This document shows, one piece after another, positions 1-7,481 of a DNA stretch of 64,000 nucleotides (positions are counted from its first letter, which is position 1; every line of letters starts with the position of its first letter). The position numbers and the translations under genes are program-made. This stretch comes from Streptomyces sclerotialus (GTDB lineage Bacteria > Actinomycetota > Actinomycetes > Streptomycetales > Streptomycetaceae). The stretch lies in NCBI RefSeq assembly GCF_040907265.1, contig NZ_JBFOHP010000002.1:1488001-1552000 (forward strand), written 5' to 3'. Below the pieces are notes generated by a model. It made no database searches. It worked only from the letters and a program-made list of their open reading frames with translations, and was not told where the DNA came from.

Positions 1-1310
1 GCATCGGTGCGCTTGGGCGTCTCGGCCTCGAGCGGCGGGAGGTGCAGGTCACCGGGCCAGGTGTTGTGCATGAAGTTGCAACCGCCGCCCGGTACGCCGA
101 TGTTGCCGGTGACCGCCGCGAGGAAGGTGAGTGCGCGGTAGGTGTCGAAGGCGCCGAGCTGGTGGGAGATGCCGGCGTTGCAGAAGATCGCAGCGGGCTC
201 GGCGGAGGCGTACTCCTCGGCGATGGCTTTGATGGTGGCCTCGGGGACACCGGTCACCTCGGATGCCCAGGCTGCGGAGTAGCGGTGGTCGATCAGGTGC
301 TCGCGCAGCTCGTCGAAGCCCAGGACCCAGCGGTCGACGAACTTCTGGTCATGCCGGTCGGTGGTGATGATGTGGTGCAGCATGCCCAGGACGAGGGCGT
401 AATCGGTGTGCGGCTTGGGCGCGATCCAGCGGTCGGCCTGTGCGCCGGTGGGCGTCAGGCGGGGGTCGACGACGGTCAGCTTGGCACCGGTCTTCTTCCG
501 CTCGCGCAGCAGGTACTCGTACGTCACCGGGTGGGTCTCGGCCTGGTTGGTCCCCAGGAGCAGTAGGTAGCGGGCGGCACCGAGGTCCTGCTTGCCGGTG
601 GCGCCGTCGACGCCGTAGCCGTTGGTGAAGTTGCCGAGGCCGAAGGAGGCGGTGAGGGCGTTGGCTCCGGCGTCGTTGCACACCGGGCCGACATCGGTGT
701 TGTTCGGACTGCCGAGCATGGCGAACATCCGGGCGACGAGCGAGCCGGTGCCGCGGGGCATCCGTCCGGTCGTACGGTTGGCGATCGTATGGGCCTGCCC
801 CGCGTCACGCAGTTCGAGGAACTTGCGGGCGATGGTGGTCAGCGCCTCGTCCCAGCTGATCTTTTCGAAGCGGGAATCGGGTGAGCCCTTCTTGCCGGAC
901 ACCCGCCGGAGCGGAGCGGTCAACCGCTCGGGGTTGTAGACGAGCTGGGGCATGAGGTCGGCCTTCACGCACAGGCCGCCGGCCTGGACCGGGTCATCCT
1001 GCTCGCCGCGTACGGCGATCACGCGATCGGCCTTGAGGGCGATGTGAAGACGGCAGTTGGCATTGCAGAACTGGCAGGCGGTGGCGACCGTACGGTCGGG
1101 GGTCAACGCGGCCGACCGCACGGTGAAGTCGGGGTCCGGCGTGCTCCTGCCGTGCTCGGCGCCCGGAGCGGGCGTCGCTGCGGAGACCGCAGATGTTGCC
1201 GCGGAAGCCGGAGCGGCAGCGCCGAGGACCGGCAGGCTCATTCCGACTCCGCCGGCCACGGTTCCGTTCACAAAGCCCCGGCGGGACACGTTTCGCTCGT
1301 CTCTTCTCAC
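1..1310 (-). CDS. Tat-exported molybdopterin oxidoreductase (DMSO reductase superfamily), 3' end outside window
   Basis: This is the first 436 codons of a catalytic molybdenum enzyme; the rest lies beyond the left edge. The GTG start at 1310 is preceded by GAGGAG at a normal distance. A twin-arginine signal (SRRGFV, residues 9-14) indicates export of the folded protein. Cys79, Cys82, Cys86 and Cys114 form the CX2CX3CX27C pattern of an N-terminal 4Fe-4S cluster. Later stretches (WDEAL, VDPRLTP, GNIGVPGGG) are typical of the bis-MGD superfamily. Cys211 in VGPVCNDAG sits where a Cys ligand to molybdenum is expected. It lies on the same strand as, and 143 bp downstream of, the ArsO-like gene, so an arsenic substrate is possible. 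The four-Cys motif and probable Cys ligand differ from the AioA arsenite oxidase pattern, so the substrate is left open. Confidence 0.85.
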   Translation of the reverse strand, partial: MRRDERNVSRRGFVNGTVAGGVGMSLPVLGAAAPASAATSAVSAATPAPGAEHGRSTPDPDFTVRSAALTPDRTVATACQFCNANCRLHIALKADRVIAVRGEQDDPVQAGGLCVKADLMPQLVYNPERLTAPLRRVSGKKGSPDSRFEKISWDEALTTIARKFLELRDAGQAHTIANRTTGRMPRGTGSLVARMFAMLGSPNNTDVGPVCNDAGANALTASFGLGNFTNGYGVDGATGKQDLGAARYLLLLGTNQAETHPVTYEYLLRERKKTGAKLTVVDPRLTPTGAQADRWIAPKPHTDYALVLGMLHHIITTDRHDQKFVDRWVLGFDELREHLIDHRYSAAWASEVTGVPEATIKAIAEEYASAEPAAIFCNAGISHQLGAFDTYRALTFLAAVTGNIGVPGGGCNFMHNTWPGDLHLPPLEAETPKRTD

Positions 1311-1453
1311 CTGACAACTCCTCGGCAACAGCACTCGATCGCGGTTGGCAAGGAGTCTGGCGAGATCGGCACCGCTCAGGCCAGAGCATTCGGCTGACAT
1401 GTACGTGCGTGGGCACTGTCCTGCCTCGGTCGCGACGGACGATGCCCACGGAC

Positions 1454-2524
1454 TCAGCGGCGCGTCGTCACGCCCAGTAGGCCGGCGATCTCGCGGGCCA
1501 TCTCCCGGGCGGGGCGGCCAACACCGATCAGGGTGGCCGAGGCCGGGCCGGTCCAGTCGCCGTAACCGAGCAGGTGCACACGAGGTTCGGCATCCACGCG
1601 GGTACCGGTGGTGGCGATCCTGCCGTTGCTCTGACGGAGGCCGAGTGGGGCGAGGTGGGAGAGCGCGGGGCGGAAACCGGTGCACCAGATGATCGCGTCG
1701 GCCTCCGTCTGCGTACCGTCGGCCCGGACCGGGCCTTTCGGGGCCAGCCGCGCGAACATCGGCCGGGCGGTGAGCAGCCCGCGGTCTCGCGCCTCTCGTA
1801 CGGGCGGCACCGCGACGATGTCACCGAGGGACGCCACGCCGCCGGTGTCCCCCTCCCCCGCGTCGAGCGCGCGGCGGCGGGCCGTGGCCGCGTCGAAGAG
1901 GGCGCGGCCGTCGATGTCGTCGGCGAGGTAGCGCGGGGGCTGCTTGGTCACCCAGGTCAGCTCGGTGTGCTCTGCCAGATCGGCGGCGATCTGGGCCCCG
2001 GAGTTGCCGCCGCCGACCACGATCACCCGCTGGCCCTCGAAGTCCTTGGGGCTCCGGTAGCCGACCGTGTGCAACTGGGTCCCCCGAAAGACGTCCGCGC
2101 CCGGAATCGCGGGCAGGAACGGCCGCCACCAGGTACCGGTGGCACTCACCACTGCCCTCGCATGCCAGGTACCGGAGCCGGTTTCGACGCGCAGAGCATC
2201 ACCGTCCCGGTGGACTGCCTCCACTCGTACGGGCCGCAGGACGGGGAGGTCGTAACGGCGTTCGTAGTCGGTGAGGTAGTCGACGACGTGTGCGGCGTCC
2301 GGGTACGTCTCCCCCGGCTGGCCGGGCATGAGACGCCCGGGCAGGGAGGAGTAGGCGGCCGGGGAGAACAGGTGCAGGGAATCCCAGGTGTGTCGCCATG
2401 CGCCGCCCGGCCGCTCCTGAGCGTCGAGGATGACGAAGTCGATGTTCAGGCGCCGGAGGTGGTAACCGGCGGCGAGGCCCGCTTGCCCGCCGCCGATCAC
2501 CACTACGTCGGTACGTCGCGTCAT
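1454..2524 (-). CDS. arsO: ArsO-like FAD/NAD(P)-dependent flavoprotein monooxygenase
   Basis: A protein of 356 residues in the class B flavin monooxygenase/thioredoxin-reductase-like fold. The FAD-binding motif GGGQAGLAAG lies near residue 11, a second dinucleotide motif (GGGNSGAQIA) near residue 165, and the ATGTWWRPF and CTGFRP stretches mark the usual hinge segments. Its ATG overlaps the acr3 stop codon (ATGA), so the two are translationally coupled. Flavoproteins in this position of ars operons are called ArsO, a putative flavin monooxygenase linked to arsenic resistance; the exact substrate here is inferred from context only. Confidence 0.82.
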   Translation of the reverse strand: MTRRTDVVVIGGGQAGLAAGYHLRRLNIDFVILDAQERPGGAWRHTWDSLHLFSPAAYSSLPGRLMPGQPGETYPDAAHVVDYLTDYERRYDLPVLRPVRVEAVHRDGDALRVETGSGTWHARAVVSATGTWWRPFLPAIPGADVFRGTQLHTVGYRSPKDFEGQRVIVVGGGNSGAQIAADLAEHTELTWVTKQPPRYLADDIDGRALFDAATARRRALDAGEGDTGGVASLGDIVAVPPVREARDRGLLTARPMFARLAPKGPVRADGTQTEADAIIWCTGFRPALSHLAPLGLRQSNGRIATTGTRVDAEPRVHLLGYGDWTGPASATLIGVGRPAREMAREIAGLLGVTTRR

Positions 2525-3621
2525 CGTGCGGCGGGCGCGAACTTCTTGCGCCAGGCCAGCGAGACGTAGACCAGCGCGACGAGCACCGGCACCTCGATCA
2601 GCGGGCCGACGACGCCGGACAGAGCCTGGCCGCTCGTGACGCCGAAGGTGGCGATGGCGACGGCGATGGCCAGCTCGAAGTTGTTGCCCGCGGCGGTGAA
2701 GGCGAGGGTCGCGGTCCGGTCGTAGGCCAGACCGATTCCCTTGCCGAGCAGGAAGGTCCCCGCCCACATCACGGCGAAGTAGACCAGCAGCGGCAGCGCG
2801 ATCCGGGCTACGTCCAGCGGCTGCGTGGTGATCGTCTTCCCCTGCAGCGCGAAGAGGATGACGATCGTGAACAGCAGGCCGTACAGCGCCCAGGGGCCGA
2901 TCTTCGGCAGGAAATTCGACTCGTAGCGCTCGCGGCCGAGCCTCTTCTCGCCGATGCGTCGGGTGAGGAAACCGGCGAGCAACGGTACGCCGAGGAAGAC
3001 GATGACGTTCAGGGCGATGTGCCACACCGGGACGTCCAGGCCCTGCCCGTTCCCGAGGCCGAGCCATTGGGGCAGCAGGTCGAGGTAGAACCAGCCGAGC
3101 AGGCCGAAGGCGATGACCTGGAAGACCGAGTTCAGTGCGACGAGGACGGCGGCGGCCTCGCGGTCGCCGCAGGCCAGGTCGTTCCAGATGATCACCATGG
3201 CGATGCACCGGGCGAGCCCGACGATGATCAGCCCGGTGCGGTACTCCGGCAGATCCGGGAGGAAGATCCAGGCCAGCGCGAACATCACGGCCGGGCCAAC
3301 GAGCCAGTTGATGACCAGGGAGGAGACCATCAGCTTGCGGTCACCGGTGACGGCGTCGAGCTTGTCATAACGGACCTTGGCCAGCACCGGATACATCATG
3401 ACCAGCAGGCCGAGGGCGATCGGGAGCGAGATACCACCGATCTCGACCTTGCTGAGCACGTCACCCAGGCCCGGGATGGCCCTGCCGAGACCGAGGCCGA
3501 CTGCCATGGCCGCGAGGATCCAGACGGCGAGGAAGCGGTCGAGCGTCGACAGCTTGCCGACGACCCCCGCTTCCTCGGTGCTGGTCACCTCGGTGGTGGC
3601 TGGGGATGCTGTCCTCGTCAC
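2521..3621 (-). CDS. acr3: ACR3-family arsenite efflux permease
   Basis: A 366-residue membrane protein with about ten hydrophobic segments, matching the length and fold of ACR3/Arsb3 permeases that expel As(III) using the proton-motive force. Family hallmarks are visible: RAIPGLG at the end of the first helix, the conserved Cys in GLARCIAMVIIWNDLACGD (the arsenite-interacting Cys of ACR3 proteins) and the Glu in GNNFELAIAVAIATFGV. The GTG start at 3621 overlaps the arsR stop, so arsR-acr3-arsO read as one operon. ArsR repression lifted by As(III) is the expected control. Confidence 0.93.
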   Translation of the reverse strand: MTRTASPATTEVTSTEEAGVVGKLSTLDRFLAVWILAAMAVGLGLGRAIPGLGDVLSKVEIGGISLPIALGLLVMMYPVLAKVRYDKLDAVTGDRKLMVSSLVINWLVGPAVMFALAWIFLPDLPEYRTGLIIVGLARCIAMVIIWNDLACGDREAAAVLVALNSVFQVIAFGLLGWFYLDLLPQWLGLGNGQGLDVPVWHIALNVIVFLGVPLLAGFLTRRIGEKRLGRERYESNFLPKIGPWALYGLLFTIVILFALQGKTITTQPLDVARIALPLLVYFAVMWAGTFLLGKGIGLAYDRTATLAFTAAGNNFELAIAVAIATFGVTSGQALSGVVGPLIEVPVLVALVYVSLAWRKKFAPAAR

Positions 3622-3932
3622 GGGCAGGGCCTCTTTCGCGCACTGTCGACGGTCGTACGGGCGGACGCGGCCAGCTCCGCGAGCTGGCCGGCCAGGTGCT
3701 CGATGACGTCAGGACGCAGCTTGTAGTAGGTGAAGCGGCCACAGGGTTCGGTGTCCACCACTCCCGCCTCTCTGAGCACCTTCAGGTGGTTGGAGAGGTT
3801 GGTCTGCCGGGCGCCGGTCTCCGCCACCAGGTGGGTCGTACACAGCGTCTCTTTTGCAAGCAGTTGCACGATCTGGAGCCTGAGCGGGTCACCGAGAACC
3901 CTGATCAGGTCAGTATCGACTGACGTCATCAT
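3618..3932 (-). CDS. arsR: ArsR/SmtB-family metalloregulatory repressor
   Basis: A 104-residue winged-helix repressor that begins with two consecutive possible ATG codons (3932 and 3929). The recognition helix region reads QTNLSNHLKVLREAGVV (residues 43-59), followed by the beta wing GRFTYYKL. Two cysteines, Cys31 (ETLCTTH) and Cys64 (EPCGRF), could bind As(III); the classic ELCVCDL box is absent, so the metalloid site is probably arranged differently from E. coli ArsR. It heads the minus-strand arsR-acr3-arsO operon and lies divergent to arsC with a short dyad between them. Confidence 0.92.
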   Translation of the reverse strand: MMTSVDTDLIRVLGDPLRLQIVQLLAKETLCTTHLVAETGARQTNLSNHLKVLREAGVVDTEPCGRFTYYKLRPDVIEHLAGQLAELAASARTTVDSARKRPCP

Positions 3933-3948
3933 GCACTGATACTCTCAC

Positions 3949-3964
3949 ATCAGCGGATGCTGAT
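3949..3964. promoter_or_regulatory. Candidate ArsR operator dyad
   Basis: The inverted repeat ATCAGC-GGAT-GCTGAT sits in the 73-bp gap between divergent arsR and arsC. Further TGAT/ATCA half-sites lie on both sides. Its position would let one repressor control both transcription units. This is an inference from symmetry and position. Confidence 0.55.
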
Positions 3965-4005
3965 ACCAGCCCGCACTGATGCCTCGCGAGACAAGAGAGA
4001 ACCCG

Positions 4006-4416
4006 ATGCCCGAGAAGCCCTCCGTACTCTTCGTCTGCGTGCACAATGCCGGCCGCTCGCAGATGGCCGCCGCCTGGCTGACCCACCTCGCAGGGGACCG
4101 GGTCGAGGTGCGCTCGGCGGGATCCGCCCCGGCCGACACCGTCAACCCGGCCGTGGTCGAGGCCATGCGCGAGGTCGGCATCGACATCGCCGCCCGGACC
4201 CCGAAGATCCTGACCGTCGAGGCGGTCCAGGCCTCCGACGTCTGCATCACCATGGGCTGCGGGGACGCCTGCCCGGTCTTCCCCGGCAAGCGCTACCTGG
4301 ACTGGAAGCTGGAGGACCCGGCCGGCCAGGGCGTGGACGCCGTACGCCCCATCCGCGACGAGATCAAGTCCCGCATCGAGGGCCTGATTGCCGAGATCGC
4401 TCCCTCATCGCGGTAA
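4006..4416 (+). CDS. arsC: Arsenate reductase, low-molecular-weight phosphatase type
   Basis: A 136-residue protein with the P-loop CVHNAGRSQ (CX5R) near the N-terminus, the signature of thioredoxin- or mycothiol-coupled arsenate reductases built on the low-molecular-weight tyrosine phosphatase fold. A second conserved element, ITMGCGDACPV, holds the two further cysteines used in the intramolecular disulfide relay, and DWKLEDPAGQ supplies the catalytic Asp loop. The start at 4006 follows AAGAGAGA and matches family N-termini; an upstream in-frame ATG at 3979 would add nine residues. It converts As(V) to As(III) for export by the divergent ACR3. Confidence 0.93.
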   Translation: MPEKPSVLFVCVHNAGRSQMAAAWLTHLAGDRVEVRSAGSAPADTVNPAVVEAMREVGIDIAARTPKILTVEAVQASDVCITMGCGDACPVFPGKRYLDWKLEDPAGQGVDAVRPIRDEIKSRIEGLIAEIAPSSR

Positions 4417-5202
4417 AGACCAGGTTGCGTACCGAGCGCTGGGTAACATCACGAACTCGTGCCGCCGTGGGATCGACGAGGTCGAGGGCGTTGCGCGAGG
4501 CGCCGTGTTCGGGCTTGATCCAGTCCTGCACGGCGAGCGTCAGGATGGCCCTGCCGGGCTCGGAGGCATTGCCTACAGCCACGACGTCGCCTTCGGCGCT
4601 CTTCCGGGAACAGGCGACCCGTTCTTCGGGGGTTTGGCCCTGCCCTGTTTCTTGGTCGTCGGCGGATGACGGAGCGGGACCGTTATCTCCCATGCTGGAG
4701 ATGGCACACGAGTGATCGAATCTCGCGGATGCGAGGAGCGTAAGAGCCGAACCCCTCGCTGTCGCCCCACCTGCAACAGGTCGCAGGAGACGCTCCGTTA
4801 CGGCCGCTCGCCCCTTGCCTCTGGCGCAGCAGCTGATGCGAGGCGGCTGCGGATGGTCGTGACCTGGACCGGCCGATCGGCCCGGCCGCCCCGTCCACAG
4901 CTTGCGGTCGAGATCACCTCGCGGACTTCCGGTCACAGCCGCCGGAACGCCTCCCGACATGATCCGTGACCTCGAACGCCATGGGGCAGATACTGAGCTG
5001 AACGGCATCGGGAGGGATCAGTGCAGGGCCGGGAAACTGCCCTGACGGCATGTCAGGGAAGTCGGCATCGGGTCAGCATCGGCCCCGCCGGAAGCCGCTC
5101 AGGAGCGACATGGACCGCCAAGATCGAGAGCTGGGCATACGTACCGCGACCAGCGGAAACACTGCTCAGAGGCCAGGCTGCTAATCTCACCAGGAGGTAC
5201 CC
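4417..5202. other. Stretch with no supportable gene, ars/dha junction
   Basis: About 790 bp between arsC and dhaK. Open frames exist on both strands (for example 4364-5008 minus and 4712-4969 plus), but none has a good start, ribosome site or recognisable protein motif. By eye the third-position bias is weaker and the composition less GC-rich than in neighbouring genes. It may be degraded coding DNA at the edge of the arsenic block. The last part (about 5100-5200) must contain the dhaK promoter. Confidence 0.5.
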
Positions 5203-6195
5203 GTGAAGATGCTGATGAATGTGCCGGAGAGCGTGGTCGCGGATGCGTTGCGGGGGATGGCGGCGGCGCATCCGGAGCTGGTCGTCGACGTCGACGGACG
5301 GGTCGTGGTGCGGCGGGACGCGCCGGTGTCCGGGAAGGTCGCGCTCGTGTCGGGCGGTGGCAGCGGGCACGAGCCGCTGCACGGAGGGTTCGTCGGGCCC
5401 GGCATGCTGGACGCGGCCTGCCCGGGTGAGGTGTTCACCTCGCCGGTACCGGACCAGATGGTGCGGGCGGCGGCAGCGGTGGACAGCGGCCAGGGCGTGC
5501 TGTTCATCGTGAAGAACTACACCGGTGACGTACTGAACTTCCGGATGGCGGCGGAGCTCGCGGAGGACGAGGGAGTACAGGTCGCCAGCGTGCTGGTCGA
5601 CGACGACGTGGCGGTGACGGACTCGACGTTCACGGCCGGGCGGCGCGGGACCGGGGCGACACTGTTCGTGGAGAAGATCGCCGGTGCGGCGGCCGAGGAA
5701 GGACAGCCGCTCGAACGGGTCGAGGCGGTCGCCCGCCAGGTCGTGCAGTCCTCGCGGAGTTTCGGGGTCGCGCTCAGCGCGTGTACGACACCGTCGAAGG
5801 GCACCCCGACGTTCGACCTGCCCGCCGGAGAGCTGGAGTTGGGGATCGGCATCCACGGCGAACCGGGGCGCGAGCGGCGGCCGATGATGACCTCGGGCGA
5901 GATCGCCGACGCGTCGGTGGACGCGGTCCTGGACGACTGGCAGCCGAGGGGCCCGGTACTGGCACTGGTCAACGGCATGGGCGCGACACCGCTGCTGGAA
6001 CTGTACGGGTTCAACGCGGAGGTGCAGCGGGTGCTCGGCGAGCGCGGCGTGTCGGTGGCCCGCACGCTCGTCGGCAACTACGTGACCTCGCTCGACATGG
6101 CGGGCTGCTCGGTGACGCTGTGCCAGGCGGACGAGGAGCTGCTGCGCCTGTACGACGCGCCGGTACAGACGCCCGGGCTACGGTGGGGGCGCTGA
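5203..6195 (+). CDS. dhaK: Dihydroxyacetone kinase subunit DhaK
   Basis: A 330-residue substrate-binding subunit of the PTS-dependent dihydroxyacetone kinase. The GTG start is preceded by CAGGAGGT. VSGGGSGHEPLH (about residues 49-60) is the conserved DhaK segment, and His218 in GIGIHGEPG is the residue that covalently binds dihydroxyacetone as a hemiaminal. It works with DhaL (phosphoryl carrier with bound ADP) and DhaM to make dihydroxyacetone phosphate in the cytoplasm. It is followed by dhaL after an unusual repetitive spacer. Confidence 0.96.
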   Translation: MKMLMNVPESVVADALRGMAAAHPELVVDVDGRVVVRRDAPVSGKVALVSGGGSGHEPLHGGFVGPGMLDAACPGEVFTSPVPDQMVRAAAAVDSGQGVLFIVKNYTGDVLNFRMAAELAEDEGVQVASVLVDDDVAVTDSTFTAGRRGTGATLFVEKIAGAAAEEGQPLERVEAVARQVVQSSRSFGVALSACTTPSKGTPTFDLPAGELELGIGIHGEPGRERRPMMTSGEIADASVDAVLDDWQPRGPVLALVNGMGATPLLELYGFNAEVQRVLGERGVSVARTLVGNYVTSLDMAGCSVTLCQADEELLRLYDAPVQTPGLRWGR

Positions 6196-6353
6196 CCTGC
6201 CCGGACCGACTGCCCGCCGGCCCGACTGCCCGACTGTCGGCCTGCCCGCCTGCCCGCCGGTCGGCCGGTCGGCCGGCGAGCCTGCCCGCGAATGACCCGT
6301 ACCTGTACCTGTACCCGTACTCGTATCCGTACCGCAGATCTCAGGAGCAGCAC
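6196..6353 (+). repeat. Low-complexity repetitive spacer between dhaK and dhaL
   Basis: The 158-bp gap holds two repeat tracts. The first (about 6198-6290) repeats TGCCCGCC/GACTGCCCG-like units and CGGTCGGC units. The second (about 6297-6335) is a run of six-base CCGTAC/CTGTAC units. It ends just before the AGGAGCA ribosome site of dhaL. No coding function is apparent. Confidence 0.8.
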
Positions 6354-6962
6354 GTGACCGAAACGGCCCTTGACGCCGCGCTCTTCGTCCGCTGGATGCA
6401 GGCTGCCGCCGCCCGGGTGGACCGGGAGGCCGACCGCCTCACCGAGCTGGACTCCCCCATCGGCGACGCAGACCACGGCAGCAATCTGAAGCGCGGCTTC
6501 ACGTCCGTCGCCAAGGCCCTGGAAACGGACCCGCCGGTGACGCCCGGAGCCGTACTGACCACCGCGGGACGGCAGTTGATCTCGACCGTGGGCGGCGCCT
6601 CGGGGCCGCTGTACGGGACGCTGCTGCGCCGTACGGGCAAGGCACTGGGTGACGCGCCGGGCGTGACGGCGGAGGAACTGCAGGCCGCGCTGCGCGGCGG
6701 GGTCGAGGCCGTGGCCCAGCTGGGCGCCTCCGCCGTGGGCGACAAGACGATGCTGGACGCGCTGGACCCGGCGGTCGAGGCGCTGGGCACCTCCTTCGCC
6801 GCCGCTGCCGAGGCCGCCGAGAAGGGCGCGGTGGACACCACTCCGCTGCAGGCTCGCAAGGGCCGGGCGAGCTACCTGGGTGAGCGGAGCATCGGGCACC
6901 AGGACCCGGGGGCGACCTCGGCCGCGTTGTTGTTCGCCGCGCTCGCGGAGGTGACCGCATGA
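6354..6962 (+). CDS. dhaL: Dihydroxyacetone kinase ADP-binding subunit DhaL
   Basis: A 202-residue protein of normal DhaL length. ELDSPIGDADHGSNL carries the conserved Asp residues that coordinate the two Mg ions and ADP, and GGASGPLYGT, GDKTMLDAL and GHQDPGATS are further nucleotide-loop motifs. The GTG start at 6354 is supported by AGGAGCA seven bases upstream. DhaL bound to ADP receives a phosphoryl group from DhaM and passes it to dihydroxyacetone on DhaK. Its stop overlaps the dhaM start by four bases. Confidence 0.95.
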   Translation: MTETALDAALFVRWMQAAAARVDREADRLTELDSPIGDADHGSNLKRGFTSVAKALETDPPVTPGAVLTTAGRQLISTVGGASGPLYGTLLRRTGKALGDAPGVTAEELQAALRGGVEAVAQLGASAVGDKTMLDALDPAVEALGTSFAAAAEAAEKGAVDTTPLQARKGRASYLGERSIGHQDPGATSAALLFAALAEVTA

Positions 6963-7408
6963 GCACGGCAGCGGCGCCGGCCGGGAACGGCGCGGCCGGC
7001 GGCACCGGCGCGCTCGTCGGGATCGTGCTGGTCTCGCACAGCGGCGCGGCGGCCGAAGCGGTCGCGGAGCTGGCCGTCGGGCTGGCGGGCGGCGATGCGA
7101 AGGCACCTGTCGCGGCGGCGGGCGGCACACCCGACGGCGGCCTCGGAACGAGCGCCGAGCTGATCACCGAGGCCGCCCGTACGGTCGACCGCGGCGCCGG
7201 CGTGGCCGTCCTGGTCGACCTCGGCAGCGCCGTCCTCACGGTGAAGGCACTGCTCGCCGAGGGCGACGAGCTGCCGGAGGGGACCCGGCTGGTGGACGCG
7301 CCGTTCCTGGAGGGGGCGGTGGCCGCCGTGGTCACGGCCTCGGCCGGCGCCGACCTGGACGCGGTGGCCGCCGCGGCCGGAGAGGCGTACTCCTACCGCA
7401 AGGAGTGA
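6959..7408 (+). CDS. dhaM: PTS-dependent dihydroxyacetone kinase phosphotransferase subunit DhaM
   Basis: A 149-residue single-domain DhaM of the mannose-type EIIA fold. The phosphorylatable His lies in IVLVSHSG, about 20 residues from the N-terminus, and DLGSAVLTVKALL and VDAPFLEGA are conserved EIIA-man segments. HPr-like and EI domains, fused to DhaM in some bacteria, are absent, so phosphate must come from PTS EI and HPr encoded elsewhere. The start overlaps the dhaL stop (ATGA). The C-terminal codons are duplicated just downstream. Confidence 0.92.
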   Translation: MSTAAAPAGNGAAGGTGALVGIVLVSHSGAAAEAVAELAVGLAGGDAKAPVAAAGGTPDGGLGTSAELITEAARTVDRGAGVAVLVDLGSAVLTVKALLAEGDELPEGTRLVDAPFLEGAVAAVVTASAGADLDAVAAAAGEAYSYRKE

Positions 7409-7438
7409 GCGGCAGCTACCGCAAGGAGTGTGCGGCGG
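7393..7438 (+). repeat. 23-bp tandem duplication across the dhaM stop codon
   Basis: Two adjacent 23-bp units (7393-7415 and 7416-7438) both begin CTACCGCAAGGAGTG and differ at two positions. The first contains the dhaM stop TGA; in the second the equivalent triplet is TGT. It looks like a recent tandem duplication of the gene's last codons. Confidence 0.85.
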
Positions 7439-7481
7439 CGCCGACCGGGCCGGTGCGGTGCGAAGAGGCGCCGCGCCGGCC

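Noticed and set aside
1..1310. Calling the molybdenum enzyme arsenite oxidase AioA
   Set aside because: A fourth Cys of the iron-sulfur motif and a probable Cys ligand to Mo do not match the AioA pattern; only genomic context supports arsenic.
4364..5008. Minus-strand open frame between arsC and dhaK
   Set aside because: It overlaps the 3' end of arsC, has no ribosome site and no recognised motif.
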